From positions 27,186,963 to 27,250,962 of the forward strand of contig OX638133.1 in assembly GCA_951804985.1 (NCBI GenBank): a stretch of 64,000 nt of DNA. Direction: 5' to 3'. Position 1 is the first letter of the stretch. Every line of letters starts with the position of its first letter. The position numbers and the translations under genes were made by a program. Below the pieces are notes generated by a model. That model did no database searches and was not told where the DNA came from. It saw only the letters and a list, made by a program, of their open reading frames with translations. Shown here piece after piece: positions 59,427 to 64,000 of this stretch. Origin of the DNA: Dryomyza anilis (taxonomy: Eukaryota > Arthropoda > Insecta > Diptera > Dryomyzidae).

Positions 59427-60207
59427 CACAGAAAAAAAATAATCGACGTAAATACAGCAATCAAAATTAATTGTACATCATTCATTGGTCTAGCAATGAC
59501 ATTTTTGCCATTTTCATGTATTGAGCAAACACATTCACTAAAAATGTTATTTGTGTCCAAAAATATACCAATAAATGATTTTGCTTAAGTAGCAAATTAT
59601 TTAATTGGTTTAGTCGACGTTTTAAAATCAATTTGTATTTTCACAGTATTCTTATAATTCTTTTTTAGTTTATTAAAAAAGAATAATATTATTTCTTGTG
59701 AAAATATATATAATATCTAACAATATACAATATAACAAATATACTTTTCTGATGATGAAGCATAATTAAATATGCAACTATTGTTATCATCATCATTTTC
59801 AACGACACCAAAAGAGTATGATCAAAGTCTATAAGCGTTTCTTTTGACATGAACCAAATGTGAACTGATTGCGCGCCAACTAAAAATTCTAATTTTAAGA
59901 GAATTCCATCAATTTCACGAATTCCACTAAATTCACCAGTGCTGTAAGCGAGGACACGCACACACACCATGCACTGCAATAGCAACCACGCACTGTTATA
60001 GCTACCACGCACTGTTGTATCGATCGCACACTGCTATAACATCGACGCGGTAAGCGAATACATATAGTTGTTGCCAGCAAATGCGATTGCTAATATGAAG
60101 AAAGTCTACGCTAATACAGTTAATAATTTAGTCGTCGCAGTTTTAGCAAAAATTTGATTGTCTTGATGTACCTTTTTGGCTATATTTACGAATTGTTTTT
60201 TTCTGTG
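59427..60207. mobile_element. TIR element with CACAGAAAAAAA ends
   Basis: Left CACAGAAAAAAAATAATCGA then CGTAAATA; right TATTTACGAATTG then TTTTTTTCTGTG, giving about 25 bp of imperfect inverted terminus. About 780 bp. The interior near 59930-60140 holds CACGCACTGTTATAGC-like tandem units and the GTTGCCAGCAAATGCGATTG phrase shared with 32830-33060. Minus frames at 59689-60080 show no domain. Confidence 0.65.
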
Positions 60208-60287
60208 ATATGAGGATCCTCTTTTTATACTTTTTGGCTATATTTACGAATTGTTTTTTTCTGTGATATAAGGATCCTCTTTTTATA
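60172..60287. repeat. 58-bp tandem duplication across the right end of the TIR element
   Basis: CTTTTTGGCTATATTTACGA to GAGGATCCTCTTTTTATA occurs twice in a row (60172 and 60230) with one difference (ATGAGG/ATAAGG). Confidence 0.92.
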
Positions 60288-60289
60288 CT

Positions 60290-62314
60290 TACAATATTTA
60301 AAAGCAAAAAACTAAATAGGTTATTTTGATTTATAGTTGAAAATATTTCTAAATCTTGATTTGAAGTAAAGTTGCAATCAATTTAAGAATTAGTGTGGAT
60401 ATTGATTTAATAATAAGGAAATTTTCAAATTAATGTTAAGCTACCAGTTTTTTTTTTTTTTTGAAAAAGCTATGATTCTTAAATTTAGGTTAAAGGTGTT
60501 TCAAATATTAACCTCAACTCTATGATTTGAGAGTAATGATAGATTTCAAAGCATTCGCAAGTGAATATTAAGTGCAATGGCATATTGGGAATTTCCAATT
60601 CATACCTGTTGATCTTATGATCATCATATTGGTTCCAAATCAAATCAACTTAGTCGATTTCACATTTTTAATAATAAATGTTATTTCGAAATTCAATTAA
60701 TTAATTTAATAAAGCAATTTAATGTTTTGAATTTTATAATTCTACATCCCTAAAAAAGTATTAAAGTACTAAATATTTTCAATTAAATACTATTTTATTA
60801 ACATTTCAAAACGTTATTTATTATAGTCTACTTTATTTGTTCAATTTATTGTAATTTCAAAAGTGTTTAAATATTTAAAATAAAATATTGCTCAAATGTT
60901 GCATACATTGCGGCGCGTTTAATTTGCTTGTTTAACACACAATCCGTGCACAAAGCGCACCAAATGCCCGCAGGGGACTATTTAGTTTCGCAGTATTTAC
61001 TCTATTTTTTTTGCAACATTTTCCCCCCATCTTTTGCATTCATTAAAAATATTCATGCTGATTGTTAGTACGACTGTCTGTTTGTTTTCTTTTTTTGTTA
61101 CTCTCTTTGTTCTGATTTAATGCAAAGGTTGTTCGGTTTTATCAAAAAGTGCAAACATGTATAACAAAAGAAAAATAAAATTTGAAATAAAGAATTTTTG
61201 CACCCAACATTTTTATTTATTGACAAAAATAAAAAATAAAAACAGTTGCAGCTGTTGCCGTGATGCTGTGCACAATTTGCATAGAAATAAACAAAATACA
61301 GTTCCAAAAATCTACAAAAAAACACCAAAGTTGCAGCTGTCACACGACAATTTAAAATCACGCCAACGAAAGTAGTTTTCCAAAAACATTTGCCACATTT
61401 TCCACGCGAATAAATGCATAATTCATGCAATAAGCATTTTATAGTTTCAACAATTTTAAATGACTTAGTTGGTAAATATCTTTAAAACAAAATACCATTT
61501 CAAACCCTTTCAGCGCTTTAGTTATCTTTTTACTTCAATATAACGTAAAACTTAACCAAGCATTCGACTTCTTTCATTACAAAAAACTTACCTCAGGGTA
61601 TTTCACAATTATTTCTTTTGTTTTTCGTTTTCTTCTTTTACGGCCAATTTTCATGATTTAGTTTACACTTTTATTTCCGTTGTTTTCAAAGTTACATTTG
61701 ATAAAGGTTTTTATGGTTTTTGTTTGCCCTTTATGAGCTGATTGATGGTCGATTCTATTGTTGATTGAAGCATGAGAGTTTGTTTTCGAATCTCAAAGAT
61801 CTCTGATTTTCTGATTTTTAGCGCTTTATCTGTTTATTAATCCCTTCAGAGTAATTCAGCATTACGTACACGAATAATCGAAAAAATCTTTCAGATATTA
61901 GTGCATTATAGTGAGTGGTACACTTGATTATACTACTCAGCGTAATTTTAATACAGACATTCTATCAGAGGTCAGAGATAAAGGTTAACCTTATGGGAGG
62001 TTCCTGAATAACTCTCACAAAAATAAAAGAATATAAAAAAAAAGATTATGGTCTGAGAGAAACCTTTATTTTTTTAATGTTTTTGGTTTCGTTCTGTGTG
62101 AATACTTTATTTTTGAAAAATGTCAGTTGTGGTTCAGAGAGGGATATAAAGGTTAACAATATATATGTATCTCATTAATAATTTTTGAGAGGCTGAGAAT
62201 CGTTGATGCACAATTCTCTTTTCAGATGACTTCCAATATTACTAACTGTTATTTACTGTTGATTACAAATTTAGCAATATATGTAAATAACACCCTAAAA
62301 GCCAAAATTAAACA
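60290..62314. other. FLVCR intron 5, no exon recognised
   Basis: Largely unique. The patch 60900-60990 is less AT-rich (TTGCGGCGCGTTTAATTTGC, AATGCCCGCAGGGGAC); 61245-61345 has two TTGCAGCTGT sites. No protein is recognised. Confidence 0.4.
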
Positions 62315-63545
62315 TATTATTATTGAAAAAAATTTCTTGGTCGAGAAAAACAACAATGTTCGGAAATTTTGGTCGTATTTCTTGGTCGACAAAAACAACA
62401 TTGTTCGGAAATTTTCGAAAAAAATTTAGACGACAAAACAATACAATGTTCGAAATCACCATTTTCAAACAACAATTTTTTTTTGCCAAAACAATAATGT
62501 TCGAAAATTTTCGAAATAATAATTTTTGTTCGACAAAAACAACGCAATGGTCAAAAACACTATTTTCCAACAAAAAATATTCAACAAAAACAACAATATC
62601 CGATAAAAAATTTTGGAAAACAAAAACAACGCAATGGTAAAAAAAAATTCGACTATAAAAACAATGTTCGAATAAAATTATTCCCAAAATTTTTAGACGA
62701 CAGAAACAACGCAGTGTTCGAAAACATCCATTTTCCAAAAAAAAAATATTCGAAAAAACAATAAAGTCCGAAAATTTTCGAAAAAAAAAATTGTTAAAAA
62801 TAAATTTTTGAACGACGAAAACAACGCAATGGTGCGAAACATTTTCCAACAACAAAAAAATCTACAAAAACAACAATGTTCGAAAAACTTCGAATAAAAA
62901 TTGTTAAAAATATTTTTAGACGACAAAAGTCCATTTCACCATTTTCCAAAAAAAAATTGGCAATAACATTAATGTTCGAAAATTAACGAAAAAAGAAAAT
63001 TTATCAAAAAAAAATGTTCGGCGTCAAATATAAAGCAATGGTCAAAAACACCATTTTCAAAAAAAAAATATTCTACAAAAACAACCATGTTCGAAATACT
63101 TCGAAAAAACAATTTTAAACCAAATTTTTGGACGACAGAAGCAACGCAATAGACGAATCACCATTTTCAAAAAAAAAATATTCAAAAACAGTAATGTTCA
63201 AAAATTTTCAAAATTTTAAAATTTCTTAAAAAAACTGGACGACAAAAACAACGCAATGGTCCAACTTCAAAAAAAAATCCGACAAAAAGAACAATGTTCG
63301 GCAAAAACAGCGCAATGGTCGAAAATACCATTTTCCAACCAAAAAAAAAATATTCGAGAAAAACAATAATGTTCGAAAAATTTAAAATAAAATATTTGTC
63401 AAAAATAAATTTTAGACGACAAAAACAATACAATAGTCGAAAACAACAAATATATTCGAAAAAAACAACAATGTTCGAAAAAAATTTAAAATTAAATTTT
63501 GGACGACGCAATGTTCGAAATCAACATTTTCCAACAAAAAATTTG
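62315..63545. repeat. Degenerate satellite (CGACAAAAACAACGCAATGGTCG / AATGTTCGAAAATTTTCGAA)
   Basis: About 11-13 degenerate units of roughly 95-120 bp. Each has GACGACAAAAACAACGCAAT, a CACCATTTTCCAAC segment and ACAATGTTCGAAAATTTTCG. All frames crossing it (Phe/Cys-rich on the minus strand) are artefacts. Confidence 0.8.
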
Positions 63546-63852
63546 TATGTTTCACCAATCAATTTCTGGAACAACAAAAAATTTCCTATAAATGAGAGCT
63601 ATTAAATGAAGGTTTTCATATAACTCTCAACCAAAGACGTTTGTTTTTTTAAATAAAAAGTATATCTAAACCAAAAACCTTTATATATTTTGATAAATAA
63701 TATCTCTCGGTAAAAAACCAAATGTAAATAAAGGTTTATAGTTATTTCTGATAATTTCTATATAAGAATGAAATTGGTAAATGTTTTGTCCCATCTTTCA
63801 ATTTGATAACGATTTTAGAGTAATATAGGATCGCAGATCTCGAATCTAAGTC

Positions 63853-64000
63853 TAATAGTTTGGTGCTATAACACTGAAGATCATAGGCCGAGCTCTTTCT
63901 TTAAGTTGAGTTTCTATAATTTAAAGCCAAATCCGAAAGGCGGGTTGAACTCTTTTCTTAGGCAATAGTTTAATCTCGTACATTTGCCGTTTACTGCCGA
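63853..64000 (-). mobile_element. tRNA-derived SINE, copy 6, cut by the window edge
   Basis: AATAGTTTGGTGCTATAACA, TAGGCCGAGCTCTTTC, AATCCGAAAGGCGGG and CATTTGCCGTTTACTGCCGA follow the SINE body on the minus strand, with a deletion of about 40 bases. The tRNA-like head lies beyond the window. Confidence 0.8.

Noticed and set aside
62220..62429. Candidate FLVCR exon after TTTTCAGATG
   Set aside because: The translated sequence is not FLVCR-like and runs straight into the satellite.
62295..62855. 186-codon Phe/Cys-rich minus-strand frame
   Set aside because: Covers the degenerate satellite; other frames in the same array are equally open.

Overview
This is AT-rich, repeat-dense eukaryotic DNA, almost certainly from a cyclorrhaphan fly (blow fly/house fly/fruit fly type). 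The evidence is spliced genes with fly-like GTAAGT/AG junctions, a dipteran rosa-like (DD41D) Tc1/mariner, mini-me-like elements with TATATATATTCTTGATCAG and GTCY repeats, and an antigen-5 type CAP gene and a secreted C-type lectin of the kinds common in flies. The species cannot be read from the sequence.

Three protein genes can be supported, plus one dead transposase. (1) A complete three-exon secreted C-type lectin on the minus strand, 2292-4083. (2) The 5' part of an FLVCR-family MFS transporter on the plus strand: coding exons 37712-37829, 45997-46108, 49742-49844, 51408-51536 and 52328-52423, all in matching phase, giving 186 N-terminal residues. The gene runs past the right edge. (3) A two-exon secreted CAP/antigen-5 protein on the minus strand, 52701-53610, nested inside the last visible FLVCR intron. 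(4) A mariner transposase pseudogene, 38582-39674, inside FLVCR intron 1.

Nearly everything else is repeats, often nested. Left part (1-12.7 kb): ATTCAT-rich foldback repeats, a 15-bp satellite, a GATA microsatellite, a mini-me-like element, and a satellite/MITE/SINE nest at 8.7-10.7 kb. Middle (12.7-37.3 kb): mostly unclassified AT-rich sequence with MITEs, SINEs, a 1.85-kb 11-bp satellite, and a Helitron-like composite at 29.8-31.9 kb. A possible promoter/non-coding first exon lies at 21.31-21.66 kb. FLVCR interval (37.3-64 kb): introns carry the mariner, MITEs, a TTTC plus TTTATTC tract of about 1.15 kb, a roughly 252-bp satellite, a 19-bp minisatellite filling intron 4, and a degenerate satellite at 62.3-63.5 kb. 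The window ends inside a tRNA-derived SINE.

The most informative observations are the reconstructed gene models; the mariner with its two foldback miniatures and an empty paralogous site; a SINE family with a perfect 14-bp target duplication; and a 641-nt stretch of FLVCR intron 4 without one G on the sense strand, ending exactly at the splice acceptor. I see no convincing new biochemical system.
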